Source: Gavia stellata
Taxonomy: Eukaryota; Chordata; Aves; Gaviiformes; Gaviidae
NCBI RefSeq assembly: GCF_030936135.1
Contig: NC_082595.1
Span: 111,058,334-111,122,333 of the forward strand
Direction of reading: 5' to 3'
Length of the DNA: 64,000 nucleotides
Shown: positions 34,401 through 49,400 of the stretch, one piece after another
Layout of the letters: each line of letters begins with the position of its first letter
Position numbering within the stretch: position 1 is the stretch's first letter
The notes under the pieces: model-generated
What the model saw: only the letters and a program-made list of their open reading frames with translations
Told to the model about the DNA's origin: nothing
Databases searched by the model: none
Position numbers and translations under genes: made by a program

Positions 34401-37400
34401 AATATAATTTAAAACAATTTTTTGATGAATGTATGTAAATGGACTCCTTGGGAGTTGTTAATCCAGACAGTTGCAATCCTGTGTTAACATATTGTGAGCA
34501 GAAGTAGAAAATGAAATGATTAATCTACCTTCTTTCCACTTCGTAGAATGAAATATAGAAAGCAAGCATAAGGTATAAATGACTTTGAAAACGACTGAGT
34601 CTGCTTTTAGTGCAGTGCATGGCCAACCAATTGATATTTTTCATCTTAATTGACCAAAACTTGAAATCAAAAGCTGAAGTTTGACCACCTGAGCTGCCAG
34701 ATGCCCAGACTTCGGACATGCGAAAATCTGTATTCAAGATGTAAAATCTCCTATTCTTGCAATGCCTGAAGACCTATCGAATCCCTTTAGTCAAAGAAGA
34801 GAAACCCTCATGCAGAGGTGGAAGGTGGCAAGGCTCTGTTCAGACATTTAGGGTTTCTAATCCCGCATTTTAAAGCTGGCATTTTTATTCACTTGTCTTC
34901 TTATTCAAAGCTTCAGCTGCTCCTGTGCCTTGTAAAATGTTTGCCACTCTCCATACAAGAGGTGACTGCATCTCAATGATTCTGAAATGCCCCTGTATAT
35001 AACCTGCTTACTGGCTCATTAAGCTTGCAAAGCATTTGGGATTTCTCAGTACACAAACCCTTCCATTCAGGTATGGTTGTCCATTCCCTCGTGTTTCCTG
35101 TTTGCGTTTAGCAAGACAAAAAGCAGGTGAGAGCATGCCCCAGAGCTGCTGCCATGCACATGTACGGCTTCCTCTGCTGATCTGTGCCAAGCAGCCACAG
35201 GAGCTGTGGGCTGCACCTTGTTTGTTTGTTTAGGCAGGTTTCTTAAGGAGATAAAGCTTGTGTTCCTGCAGGGATCCTCTCCCTCCCTTTCCACCCCAAG
35301 TAATTTTCAAATTCTCTAGCCAATTTCAGGCAAGTTTTGCCAGTAGGACTGAGTTTTGAAGAAACTGATTTTCTGGGATTTTTGTGAAACAGGTGGTGGT
35401 TAGAAAAAAAGAGATTCTACATGTGTCCTGAATTGGAGAGAGGAGCTATGCCATCCTCTCAACCCTTGTGATCAGAAAAACTTGTCTGAAGAAAATCTGC
35501 CCCTTGTTACCCTGACATGGGGAAATCTCCACACAGAGCTGTGAGACACAGATTCATAGGAAATCAGGTTTTGTTCTGATGTGTATGAAACTACATGTTT
35601 AAAAATAAGGGGAAAGCGGCAGTTTTCAGGGGGGGTTCACTCTGTTGGTAAAGGTCATGAGGAACTCATCCTTGTATTCTTCTTTCAGTACTGCCTGTCA
35701 GGACATCCAACCTTACCATGCAATGTACTCAAGTTCAAATCTACCACCATCATGCTGGATTGCGGACTGGATATGACATCTACGCTCAATTTCCTCCCGT
35801 TGCCGCTGGTTCAGAGGTATGTTCTGCGGCCTGTCAGCACTTAGTCTGTGTCTTCTTGGGTTGCAGTTGGAGTGCTCTGTGTGAAATGGTGTATTGGAAG
35901 GAGGGAGGGGATGAGTACAAATGAACGGCATCATCTGATATCATAAATAGACTTTGTTCACTTAAAAATTCTCTTTATCAAAATAACGTCCTTTGGCTCA
36001 GTAGACGGAAGACATTTTATGGATTTATTGATTGGTTTTTCTAGATAATTTATTCTAAGCTTCAGTAAAGTATTGCTGCAACTGCTCAGCACAAGTGAGG
36101 TCACATATCTGTCATCTTTCTGGCTTCTTCATGCAAGATGAGATAAATGGGTAACTGAGATGGAGTGCGTGGAGCCCAGCAAGTACTGTTTAACCACCGT
36201 CTTCTCAGGCTTTTCTTCAGAGCACAGACTAATGCAAGGAAAAATAGCACTTAACAGTCCTCGTTAGTTGACTTGATGGCATAATTGTTCCCTTTTAAAA
36301 ATTAAATAAATAAAAGGGCAGTGCAGCTGGGCACAGGAATGGAATGGCAGTGAAACAAAAGTAGTCTAGAAGAGAATCCTGAGATCAAGACACCCCCTTC
36401 TATGCCCTAGCTACAAAGTTGTATTTTCCCAGGTTTTTAGATGAATTTGGATATTCAGTTAGGGTGGCTTATGTCTTGCATAAATGGAATAAATCACAAA
36501 AATGAGGAGTTGGAAAGGTGGGAATGAGGACCTCTTGGTGATGGGAAGCAGTAGGAGTTTCCACAAAAGCCATTTAGTAACTTTGATCCACAAGGAAACA
36601 AGTGAGGAATGTTCTGGGTTCAGGGGAGGTTTGATTGAGAGGGCGAGAATATGGTTGGGGAAGGGAGTTTCCTAAGTGACCTAAGGAGGTTAAAGCATTT
36701 TGTCCAGAACTTCCTATGGTTTGTTATTTTTTGGAGAGGAAAAGAATAGACAATGTATGCATTGTTCTGCAAGAACGTGGAGTTCAAGATCTGCTGTAGA
36801 GTAGGGAACAGATGCCTTAAGATGGATCAGTCAATTTTTGTCCCATAACGGAATTGCTAACTACAACATTTAGGAGCAGTAGTAGATTTTGAAAGGATAG
36901 AGAAAATCTGGGAAATCCAGGTACAGACAGAATTGCCTTGCATTGGCTTTCTCCCACACCTCAAAGAAAAAGGAAATTGAGAGAGGAACAAGTAGCAAAA
37001 TTAGGTGATTGAACAAAGGCTTAAGAGGTTCTTTAGAACTGCAGGCATCAGCGCTCCCCGGGGATATGCCAGCTTTGTCTGCTGATAGCAGACCCTGGGA
37101 ATGAACAGCCAAATTGCAGGTCACAACCTGGAATTCCCCGAGTACCTCCAGAATGTCTGCACTAAAATGACTCAAACTCAATAAGAAAGGATGTCAGATT
37201 TGACCCCTGATGGCCCAGTGGAATTGGAGCAAACAGTTGGATTTAAATCCAATCAATCTTGTCGGTAAGGTGATTGAACACCCCTTACAGCAAGGTTCGT
37301 CCAAAGCACATGGACTTGGGCAAGTAATTGATCTCTTCAGTACTCTACAAAACAGATGTCCTGCAGGGAGTTGTGGAAATGAGTTAGAAACTTGTGGAGG

Positions 37401-40400
37401 AATGTGGCTGCCACTAAAAAGTCCTTATCTCTCTATAGTATTCATAGTTGGACCATTATATATCAGGTCTTCATTACCATGATGTCTAAATACCTCTGAA
37501 ATTCAAATGTGTATTTCAACACAACGTGGCCAGGTGATAGAGAGTTGACATTATCATCAGTTTCCAGGTGAGAGAGTACAAGAAGGACTGACTGCCTGAG
37601 GTCTTGCGTGAAGCATGTAGCAGTGCAAGAATTTGAAGACAGGTCTGTCAGGTCTTAGGTTATTACCAGCAGAAGTGCTGCTTCTTGCAGCTAGGCTGAG
37701 ATGGACCCATGTGAAGTCTTAACCAGAGAGGAGCTGTGCTTCTCTCTGCTGTCTTTAAACCAGAGGTCCCGAAAGTATGATCTGTGAACTTGGGTTCTGC
37801 AAGTCTCAGTATGTGGTCTGCAAAGGTGCCCTAATTTTCACCTCTGTGAAGCATAAACGTATGGTATTACAGAGGATCTTTGCTATGCAGCTAAATCCTG
37901 TGTCGTAGCTGGCATGGGACCCTCCTTGAGCAAACATTTGAGAGCCTTGTGCTTTAATCTATAAGAGGGGAAAGTGCTGTAGTGTTTGTGTCATTAAAGG
38001 GACTGGACATTTTTAGAGTTCTTTGCTCTTCAAAAAAAGCCCGTCAAAGGGTATTTAGATTCCACCTTGTCCTGGAAATGGCAGTCCTTGTTCTCAGCAG
38101 CCCACGGAGCATGTGCAAAGTACCTGCAGTTGCCAAACACTTTATGCCAGTTCATGTACTTTAAAGGAGATTTGTCAACTGGAATTTTCTCCCCTGTACC
38201 AAAGTCAAATGCAAAACGGTAAAATGAACATGTGGGAAGCTCTTAACCTTTCCTGTCTAGCCGTGACACACTTGCTCGCATTATTTATGGGACAGTTCTA
38301 GCTATTTTGGATTAATCAATCACTCTATTACAATGTCAAAACTATGTCGGCAGGAACTGTGTTACTTCTTGCCTTCAAGGTAAAGAGTCCTTTCTGTCCT
38401 GTGTTGCTTATTCCACTTTCACCCACACACAAGACCTGTCTGCTAATTTTGCCTCTCTTGACAAGAGTGTATACTCTTCAGTGGATGCCAGGTTTAGTAC
38501 AAGTCAATAGTGCGCTTTCATCATGAGTAAGTCAGTGTACTAGGCTAAGTTAGGGGGAATAGGGCCAGCAGATCAAGGAAAGTTTATTCCGCTATGCCTC
38601 GTACTGGTGAAACCACAAATGGATCCAGGTTTGGATTCCCAATTGAAGAGGGATGCGGAGAAACTGGAGATGGTGTTCAGGGAGCTCCAGGATGGTCAGG
38701 GTCCGGAGCCCATGACTACATGGGGAGGTTGAGGGAGCTGGGCTTGTTCAGTCTGGCAGAGAGGAGGCTAAACAGGGAGCTAACAGCCACCTACATCTGC
38801 TTGAAAGGAAGTTACAAAGGCAACAGAGCCAAGCTCTTCTCAACAGTGACAGGCAGTATAAGGGGCTAGTGGCCACAAATTGTGTCTTGGGAGGTTCATG
38901 CCGGACATTAGCCTCCCAGTGATGAAGTTTTTCTTAGCACTTCCACTTCCAGTCTTTCCCCAGAGAGACTCTAGAATCTCATGCTCCAGGGATTTGTAAG
39001 ACCCAGCTGGACAAAGCAGTGGCTGACCTGATCTAGTGTTGGCTTTGAGATATTGGACTACAGACCTCCAGATGTCCCTTCCAACCAAGGTTTCTGTCCT
39101 CTCCTCCCTTATCTGTCAAAGTTGTTGCATATCAGAGTGGTTTGTTCGTGCTTTTCCCCTGCTTTTTCCATAGCTCTTTTGGCCTCTGCACCAGTCCTAC
39201 TCAGCCCCCTCAGTCTCCAAAATACTGCTCTTAAACTGAGCTTTTGAATGTGTCAGTGGGGAGTACATTTAGCCACTTCATCTTTTCTATCATCAGACTT
39301 CTTCAGACTTACTCTTTATCCTCAAAAGGGGGTTGTGCTTCTCTGGCATAGCTTCTTGATGACATATCCTTCTGCTCTCACCTCTTACCTTCTGTCTTCA
39401 CTCCTTGAGTCTTGGGTTTCCCCTTTTTCCTTCCTTGTGACTTTCTGGAGTGCCAGTTAGGATTTGTTCTTTTATACTGATGTTAGTCTGAACACAACAT
39501 TCCTCTGAGCCCTTGAATCACTTCCTATTTTCAAGATCTTAAATTTGAAAGCCCTTATAGCATATAAGCATGCCTGTCTGTAGAGCTTAGTGCACAACAC
39601 TTGCAGATTTCATTGCAATCGGGTTCTTGAGTTCTGTGTCCAAATCTGAGGTTGTTGCAGGGCTTGGTTCCAGGTGGGTTCAATTCTCTTGTTTCCTCAG
39701 CTTTTTCTGTTTTGGATTTCTGTAGATATGCTTGAATCTGGGCAGACTGTGGTTTTAGAGCTAAGTTGTAGCCTCACACAAAAATCACATGTCACTATGA
39801 AGTATGGATAAGTCTCTCAGTTGTGGTAGGAAGAAATGCTGCAGCAATTACTACTGTAAACTCAGGATTACAATGTCCACCTTGAAGTTTCTTTATTAGC
39901 AACTGAAACAATTAAAAAAAGGGGCCCTGCCATTGCTGACTGGTACTAGACCTGCCAGCTTAAAACATGCGGTTCACAGCAAAACCTCCTTGTCCCTTTG
40001 TCCTTCCAACACAGGTAAATGCATTGTACAGCTGTTGGTGTGGGTTTTCAGGGTGAGACTTAAGCGTGAAACTGTGGTTTATATAGATATAAAATCGTAA
40101 CCTCTGTGTCTATAAATGATTTAGTCCAGAGCATCAGTCTTTCCTTGCCATTGCTAATGGGAATATTTGTCTGTCGTCTTCTGTCCCAGAGAGTTTTACG
40201 GTGCTTTTGTATTGTTTCAGGCATAGAGTTTGTTGCTGCCCTAACTTCTCTTTATACAGCCAGTTTCACCACAGGGCAACATAAGCAACACTGAGCCTTT
40301 TTGAAATTCTCACCGTAAATGACTGAAATCAAACTCCCTGCATGCGTCATCCTCTTATTCTTTTTACTTGTAAGTGTCATAATCATGATTTGTAAAAGTC

Positions 40401-43400
40401 ATTTCAGTGAACACTTAAACACAGTGAAACTGTCTGTCTGTTTTATTAAGATTGTTAGTTCCCTGAGACAGAAATGGTGTTCTCTTCCTGTATGACACCA
40501 AATAGAAGGTCTGTGCTCAGCAACTGATAATGATATAATTAATATTGCAGTAATTTTTTTCTCTCTTTCTGCAGCCCCAGGCTGTCCAAACTTCCTGGCT
40601 GGGTTTTGAAAGATGGAAGCACATTTCTGGACAAGGTACTATACTGATAGAATTTTCTTACCATGCAAAAAGCTACCTGACAGGACAGGAGCTTGCACTG
40701 CAGGAACAATACTTCCCTGCTGACTCATCGCAAAGATTTCTATGTGTACCCTTACCACCCATGATGTCCTTGTAGAGCAGAACATTTTGAAACAAAATAC
40801 TAATAGCAACTCTGAGGCTTTCAGTCTTCGAAGGTAGCCTAACTTTTAAAAAAATCCTCTTAAAATGCAGAAATCATCAGTATGTATATTTTCTTATTTC
40901 ATGGAGCTCCATAAATAATAGTGCTTTGCCTTCTTAGAGTGCCTTTTATTCAACAGTCTTGCTTTTCTGACACTAAAGCTTCATAGCATGCTTATAAATG
41001 AGATTGGTATCATACCCTTTTTTAGGCAGGAGGACTATGAGAAAGTGAATGGTTTGCGCACAGGAGGTCTCTTATAGAGGAAAAGCATGTCTTTGGCCTC
41101 TGAAATCAACATGTGTTCTGCTGCTGGACATAGCAGGGAGGATATTATCTCCAGCCTCCTAATTCTAAGGCACAGGACTTACTCAGCTACATGAGAGACA
41201 TAGAATTTGTCTTTTTTCCCCTCTTTTCATTACATTAGTTTTGTAGGCAAAATTTATCTGGGGCTTCAACCAAAACTAGGCACTGTAGCATCCATCTTAA
41301 TCTGCCAGAGGGGAACAATGAACACAAAAATATGTCAGATGTTAGTAAAATAGGCAGATACATTTCAAATGTGTGCAGCGATAGGTATCAGTAGAGAAAA
41401 TACTGTTTTAATAGACTCTTCTCTGACTATGTGAACATTAAAGGAAAACGGTAATAATAGTTGCTTTTGTAGGGGACTTTGAGGTGGACAGAATGGGTTG
41501 ATCTGATTTTTACAGGCAAGGGAGCTGAAGATCACAGATTAAAGACCTGATTTTTCTTCTTATTGAAGACAAAAGAAACTGTATAGGCAGCGTTTCTGCT
41601 AGTAAAATAGTAACAGCTCTATTCAGAGCACATGGTAACTGGCAATCGCAGAGCTACAGAGGCTCAGTGACAGGAGTGGAGTTGCCCATTTTGAATTCCC
41701 TGGAATTTGTTTCTCCTGAACCCCAGCCTTGGTCTCAGAGCTTTGGGCTCCATTCTGTCCAAAGAACAGATAGGCTGTCAGTATATTTTTATATGTGATG
41801 TATTTGCATTTCTGTGGTGCTGCTGCTGCAGCGTGTGCTCCGGAGAAGTCTTCAAACTCGCACAGCGCCAATGGAAATCATGTCTTAAAAATTCAAAGGC
41901 AGCATCTCCTACCTTCACCTTGACCATTGTAACTGCTTGGAATGGTAAATTCTTTGACCCATGCTGGAAAAAGGCAAGGGAGGGAGTCAAAGGGGGATGT
42001 TTTATCATGTCGGGTGGACATTTCTGTTATAGCACTCTCTGGATGACAGTTATAAAACTTAAGTCCTGGAGAGGCATTGAAATTTGCTGCAATCTAGTTT
42101 TAATCATTTTGAACTCCCTTGAGATGAGGTTAGGAGACTTCTGCCACTAGATGTAATTGCTCATTCGTTATTAGTTGGCAGGTGCACTGTAATTATTAAG
42201 AATTGGATTCAATCTTTAATTCTGTCAGTCTGAAGCTGGCTGAGACCACTCGCTTTGGGACAAGCAAGAGAAGCATCCACGAGAGAAAGCAGAGTGGGTG
42301 ATAGGTAGCCTGTGAGGTGTGTTAGGACGAGAGTTGGACATATTTTTTGTTCCATACATAATCCTGAAGAATGTGACTTCTCATGTGACAAAGATTTCTG
42401 ATGTCAGCCTTGAAAAAAGAGGAAGAAAATGGAGGACTAGAGATCCAGCAGAGATAAATCTAAGAAAAAGTGCCACATGAAGCTTAGATCCCCAAAAGAT
42501 GTTTCATCAAATGCTCTTAGACACAGGCTAAAAATTGTATTCTGCTCCTAATAAGACAGAAAAGGGTTGATGTTATTGGGAACCAAAACTAAATTCCAAA
42601 CTTGTAAGATAGCCAGGGCACTATAAAAGTGCTGTGCACACCTTCCAGGTCAGGAGAGCAGCAGTTCCAAGAAGAGTGATCTTCATGACCCACTTCTCAG
42701 TTCGTACTTTACTTCTGATTCTGATAGACAAAGTCAACTTGTATTGTTATAGATTTCCCAGCCAACACATCTGCAGTTGGAAGAGCAGGGAAAACGCAGC
42801 TTCATGGGACAGCACCTCCTTCATGGCCTCCGCAAAACCAGCCGGTGGTTACCAGAGTCTCTTTCCTTACCTACCGGAGTGCTGTTTCTGTTCTTCCAAA
42901 TGAGGATCTCATTCTTTGAAGTACCAAGCAGCCTCATCTCGCATGAAAGCAGTTTCAGCAGATCTGCTTGACACAAATTGTATCTAGAAGGGGGATAAAC
43001 ATAATGTAGCAATGGGCTGGAAGTTACCTGTGATAAAGAAAATGTTTTGAAAGTGCAAAATCTGCTGCATTGGAGTAACGTTGCATTGTATTTTTGTGTC
43101 TTCTCTGTTGATGTGCTTTTCTCACAGGAACTAAAGGAGTGCTCTGGCCACGTGTTTGTAGACTCTGTGCCTGAGTTCTGTTTACCAGAGGTGAGTTCAT
43201 TCAAAGCCTTACTGAAAAATCTGAATCTGTTCAATCACATGGGAAAAACTTGCTAAGTAATTATTACCAGCTTCATGCTAATTTATTACTACTCAGTAAA
43301 TAATACTACTAAAACCTCTGTGTTGTTAAGGTGCCTCTAGTATCTATGACACTGGAAAAAGCATGGAAACAGCCCTTTTAAACAATGGTTTGGGGAGATC

Positions 43401-46400
43401 TGGAAGGTCTCCTTGAACAGATCCATATCTCACAGAAGAATAAGACTTAACTGTCCCTTTTTATGGGCCTTCCAAAGACAATATGACTGAACTGGACTCG
43501 GTTATGACAGGATACATGTGCTGATCTAGATAAAGGCAGTGAATGAAGACAAGGAAAGCTGCTTGTCTCTAACCACAGATGCATGACCTGCCTAGTGGAC
43601 CTCCCCTGGGGAGCCGACCATGTGGTTAAGCCACTATTTGATTCTGCTGGGCTGCAGTCAGACATGCTGCTCTGCCAGCAGTAAATTTAGGTTAAAAAGT
43701 TTTCTTAGCTATTCATTACTGCCTCTTTGAGGAAAGAACTGTACCTCCAGATCCACTGACATAACTGCAAGTAGCTGCTTCTCAGGTTGTTTTTTTCAAG
43801 GATACCTGGGTTTAAAAAAAAGAAAGCAAGACTTGAAAATGTTTGAATTAACGGGGCTTACCTGACTTGATCAGATTAACGGTGTATATAGGAGAGCTGA
43901 AAAAGTAAAAAGCTGAGCAGAGAGTGGTGGGAGTGAATGATGGGGAATAGTTTGGGAATAGTATCCTCTTTCCTCAGCTGTGTTCGGACTGTGATAACAT
44001 CAGTTCTTTCATTTCATGTTGGGATGTTTTCTCTGTCTTTCAAAGGCAGAGATGATTGCTTTTGGGCAGGGATTTTTTTTTTTCCTTTCTGCCTGACCTT
44101 GTTGACAGGAAGTAGAAAGCACTCCAGGAAGGTTGTTGTCAGCTTGCTGGGGTTCTGGCAATAGTGTTTCTGTCTGTTGATGCTATGAAATTCACCTCTT
44201 GCAGCTTCTGACTCTTGTCATCTTGATTCTTCGAAGCAAGTTGGCAGCTCTGGTACTAGTTTTGGCAAGTGATATCAACAGATCTGTGTCCAATTGCTTG
44301 TTTTCCCCAACAGGAATGGATATAATCCAATCACAAAAAAACCCCCCAAACCTAATAATTCTGGGTTCTTGTGTGCTTTCTGGTTACTGTCCTGTGGAAG
44401 GGAGAGATGTAGGAAGCATCTGTATGCCTAGAAAGTGCCATTATGTCCCAGATCTTGGGAATAATGGAGTTTATGTTCTGGATTCCCTTTGGAATTGAGG
44501 CCATGCACAGGAATGATAATCTGCTGGGGTTTATGGTGCTTCAGCTAGGCTTTCTGGTTACTTTGTTGGGCTGGAAAATACCCACATGTGTAGCTCTAAT
44601 ATGACTGATGGAGAGTTGATGCTTCATTATACCGTTGTCATCACTGAATCTAAATCTGTTTTCCAGCAGTCCGTGTTACAACTAGAAGACAGCAACCAGC
44701 TGCACATGTCACCATTGTAGGGACTTTACAAATGGCATCTCAAATGCTTCGGTTCCCGAAGTTCCCAACAGATGCCAAGTCTTCTCCGCAAGCATGAGGA
44801 ACAGATCTGCTAGTGATTCACAGCTCGCATCTCTAGCTTCACAGGCTCCTGTGTCTGGAGGAGAGTTCAGACGTCATGGCCAGCCGAATGCATCTGCAGA
44901 GTAGAAATGTTGCTGGTGTTTGGCAGCACAGTATAAGAAGGAGCTTGTGTGAAGGAGGCTTTGTCTTTTTCTTTGTCTCCTTCCACGCCACTTCTTTTGA
45001 AGAAACTTGTCTGCAAAAGCAGTTAGTTTGAGAATCACAGTATCACTTCCAGGAACACCATTGCCAAAGAAAGCCAAATTTTGAATGTAATCCAGAAGCC
45101 ACAAGGTGATAAGAGGCTGTCTCAGCAGCAGAGTACACTTCTACGTGTCAGAGTGCAGGGTGCAGCCCTCTCTTTGCTTGGCAACCTTCTGGTCTCTCTC
45201 ACTTCACATTCAGGAAACATTTTTAAAACCTCTTCAGTTCATAGGCACTTTTAGTGAGATTGCTGCAAGTCCCAGGGAAGATTTTACTTTGTTTTGGTTC
45301 TGACACCCTTTTCATCCTATTAGTAAATGCTTCTAGGATGCTGAGACATGGGACGCTTAAGCTTGGAAAGTGGTAGTCTGTGTCCTCCTGATGGGAGGAT
45401 CCCAGCTGGGCTGGGATTCAGCTCAGGGCTGAGTGACTCCCCATTTGATTCTGGAGAGTCTGGACACGGCTGAAAACCGAGACATGAAGGGCCAGTGTGG
45501 TAGGAGCAGGCATCAGCAGACTCTTGGCTACCATGTAGTGAGTGTATTTCTGCCTGGCAAGCTTAGTAAGATAGAAGAGTGCCCTGTCATGAATCTGAGG
45601 ATGGTGTTTCACCTACTGTAGTTGGCTTGGAGATCATGCCTCCCACATCAGCTGTGATCATGGATTGAAACCATGAACGCTTAGCTGTGAGTTAAGCAGC
45701 TTGTCACCAGAGCACTGTGTCAGCCCTCTGAAAAGCCGAATGACCTACTTTCTTGCCTTTTTTTATTCAAATTACTGGACCAAGCCTTGTAATCAGATAA
45801 TATGTGCTTGATGAGTGTTGAATTCCATTAGCTGCTCTATAATAACTGAGTTAGAGGTCATATATCTTGTAAATTTCTGACTTGACACCATTTGTGTTAT
45901 AGCATTACCAGTAAATATTTCTAATTAAAATTCCTTTAACAATGTGTGAAATCTTCTTTCACTCTCTGAACTGCTGTCTTAACTGTCACATCAAAACAAA
46001 TTGGACGCATCCGTCTGTTTTGTTGTATCCTATGAATGAGCTTAATCTCTTGCTGTAGAAAATGTGAATGATAAAGATGCCGAGCATTTAGTTTGGGAAA
46101 ATATGAGAATTATTTTAAGCATATGAATAAATGCAACCTACATTCATCTCTCTCACTCTCCTGGGGTACAGTACCATGTGCCACATAAAAATACGAGACA
46201 CCCTGCTAAATCGCTACTGCAGAAGTTTTGGTGTCTGCGCAGTGTTCCTCCCTAAGGAAGCGCACACATCAGTTTTTTGATAAAAGTGTAATCGTCATGC
46301 CTCTCTTAACGGCAGCCATTTCATTACATGAAAGACAGACAAACCCAGGACATGGTTTCCTTTTCAGATTTGAGAAGGGTATAATTTTAGGGGGTGTTTT

Positions 46401-49400
46401 AAATAAATCTTGTTAATTTAAAGGAAACATTAATCTTTGCCACAGCTGAGACATGCCCCCCCCCTTTTAATAAACCTGTTACATTCCTGCAATATAAAGT
46501 TTAAAAAAAAAAGAACAAGAAGTTTTTCTGCCATTGCTTAAACTGCATGAAAGGGTTACGTGTTGCTTATCTCTTTCCTCTGTTTTCAGACTGAGCTGCT
46601 TGACCTCTCCACGGTAGATGTAATCTTGATCTCAAACTATCACTGCATGATGGCATTGCCCTATATCACAGAGTACACAGGATTCACTGGAACAGTGTAT
46701 GCCACTGAGCCCACTGTTCAAATTGGCAGGTAAAAAGCCCCTTAATATTCTCTACTCCTCTTTCATCACTGCTAAGGAAAAGGTGTAAAGGACAATATGG
46801 GTAGAGGAGTGGTGTCTAATGTTCCGAAGAGGCTCTTAGGCAGTAGCTGAAAGCCAGCCAAGTCCTTAGTGCTGCAAATGTGTTAACTCCATGTTTCCCA
46901 ACCTCTGGAACCATCTGTCTTCAACATTTACAGCAGGTGCTTTGTGTTGAGTCCAGGCAGTAGATGTGGGATAGTAGATCTTGAGTGGACTGAGGCACTT
47001 TGAGCAGCAATTACCATATAGCCAACTTCAAATCTTCAAAAACCATGAATCAAAGATCTCTCCTGCTCCTCTCTGCTCCCCTTAAACAAAAGAGGAATCG
47101 CCAATCTTTTCAACAATAAATTAAGATTATTGCCTTGTAGTTTTTCAGTGTTTGAAATTCATATAATCACACTTTCCTCCACACCATGGAAGGGAATTTA
47201 AGCTGAGTTCTTCTCAAATGAGAGTCGAGATACTTAAGCTTTGAACTCCAAAGAGAAGCACTAAGAAAAACAGCAGAAATATGATACTGAAGTAGAAAAA
47301 GGAAGACCTGACAATGCAGTAAAAAACTTGGTCATCAAATTTGGCAGTCTTTTCTTACAAAGTTGTCTGTTGATTGGATAGGTCAATACCAAAGCCTGCA
47401 GGTTTGGCCCTCCGTGAAGTCTAACTGGACTTGCGCTGCACGCATCTCTCATGTAGAACGGCTGCCATGTTCAATAATGAGAAAGCAGATTAGGCTATGG
47501 TATCTGAACTACTCTGTAAGCACTTTAGGGCAGGAATCTTTGTCTATTAAAAGTCCTATGCAAACTTTCCATGCCAGAGTAATTCTCCCTTTGTGCAAAA
47601 ACAAACAGAAACTGAAGGCCCTTGTAGGAGAAAGGAATTGTATAAATATGAACTAGTAGTAGACCTCGGGGGTATTGCTGGCCCATAGCTGAAGATAACA
47701 AGCATAGTCTTGTTGGAGAGTATACTGGTGTGGTTCTCCCCACCCCAAGTAATTCCAGATGCTGTTTTTCTGCAGTTAAATCTGTCACTTCCTACCTTCA
47801 AGGGGAAGCATGCATACAATTACAAATGCTGTTTAGTTTTGGGCAGTGAAATCTGCAGTGCCAATTTTTAATGCCCGACATATTTTTCTATCTCAAATGC
47901 TGTATTGTGCATTTGTAGTTGAGGAGAGTTCACTCTGACAATGTGCTAGGCTTCTCTAAGTAATAAACAGGCATTAGCTAACGAGTTTTCTTTATATATT
48001 TTGTCTCATTCCACATGACAAGCAGTCAATAACGAAGAAATCATCTTGCACAGCAGGAGAGAGATTTGGGAGTTCCTCTTGTCCTGCCACTTTCCAAATA
48101 ACCCATAACCCAGTGGGCCAGATCTTCTCCTGTCGCAACCAGGCAGACAGAATTGGACTAACTTGAGCTTGACACACTCAGTGGGGAAACAGGGGTAGTA
48201 TTGGTGAGGGGTAATTGCTGCGATGCCTCTGTGGGAAGAACCTCTCTTTAAAACTGCCTAATAGTGTTACAAGTTGTGTGATATTTTGGAAACATTTGGG
48301 ACAAAGTTCTCTCCTGTGTGAAAGGCTGCAATACTAATTTAGTTATGTTGTCTTTTCAGACTTCTAATGGAAGAACTGGTGAATTCCATTGAACGTGTGC
48401 CAAAGGCTCAGTCTGCCTCCATGTGGAAGAACAAGGAGGTACAGAGGTAAGGAACAAGCCACCTGGAAAGGGTGACTGTCCTAAACACTAACCAAAGTTT
48501 AGAATTCACTGTAATGATGGGTCAGCTGCCACCATTCGAGATTTTATTTGCTACTACCATTAAGCAGAAAAAAAAAGCCTAAGAGGTTTACAGCTATGAC
48601 TCCTTGGGTCAGTGCTTTCTTTAATGATATGCACATTGTTGGTCTTCCAAACAACCACACAAGTTTGATTCTTGGAGGGAGACTTGGTAACACAAAAGTC
48701 TCCCCTGATCTCCCTTCACATAGTTAAACTCCATGATGGTAGATAAAACCAGCAGATTTTTTGTATTAACATAAGAAGTTGGTAAAATTAGCAAGCTATT
48801 TAAACTTAATTATATTATATTTGAATAATTTTAATTTAAAATTATATTTACATTCACGTTTGCTGAAATGCTAAGAAAGTCAAGATACAACTGTTGGATG
48901 TCACTGGTGGCCAACCACAGAGCAGTGCTACCTTTCTTCCTAGGGCTGTAGCCTCTTTTACACTTGAACAGCAGAGGTGGTATTTTTGGCTTTTCAAAGC
49001 TTAGAAGCAAATTGAAATCTGAATAAAAAGGGTTAGTTGGAAACTCCATGTCTGTTTTCCATCTATATGTAAAAACAAGGTACTCAAAATTGAGGTCTTC
49101 TGCAGCTAAAATTTCGAAAGCCTATGTGATCTAAAAATTATCCATACAGTTTAATAATTGCAGATAATACTTTGCTTGGAAATAAACAACTTTAGGTGCA
49201 CAATATGTTCTATGGAGGAGACAGTTTTGGTTTTAGCACATTTTAAAGATAGGGCCGGTTGATTAGAAAGTTATTTTTAAAAGCTGCTTTGTGCATTTTT
49301 AATTGATCTCCCATTTTCTATTCCTAATTCTTAACATGGCTTGATTTAAAAATTTACTAAAAATTAATTATATCATACATTATAAAAGTAGTCTTGATCT

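Larger units (their letters stand above)
35817..40574 (+). other. INTS9: INTS9 intron 2
   Basis: 4,758 bases, phase 2. It contains an antisense MIR-like piece (37,540-37,680), an old sense CR1 fragment (38,593-39,096) and an L2-like tail (40,440-40,540). Confidence 0.9.

Noticed and set aside
41707..42150. A 147-codon plus-strand open frame in INTS9 intron 3
   Set aside because: INTS9 exon 3 joins exon 4 in phase without it, and the translation does not match INTS9 or any family I know.
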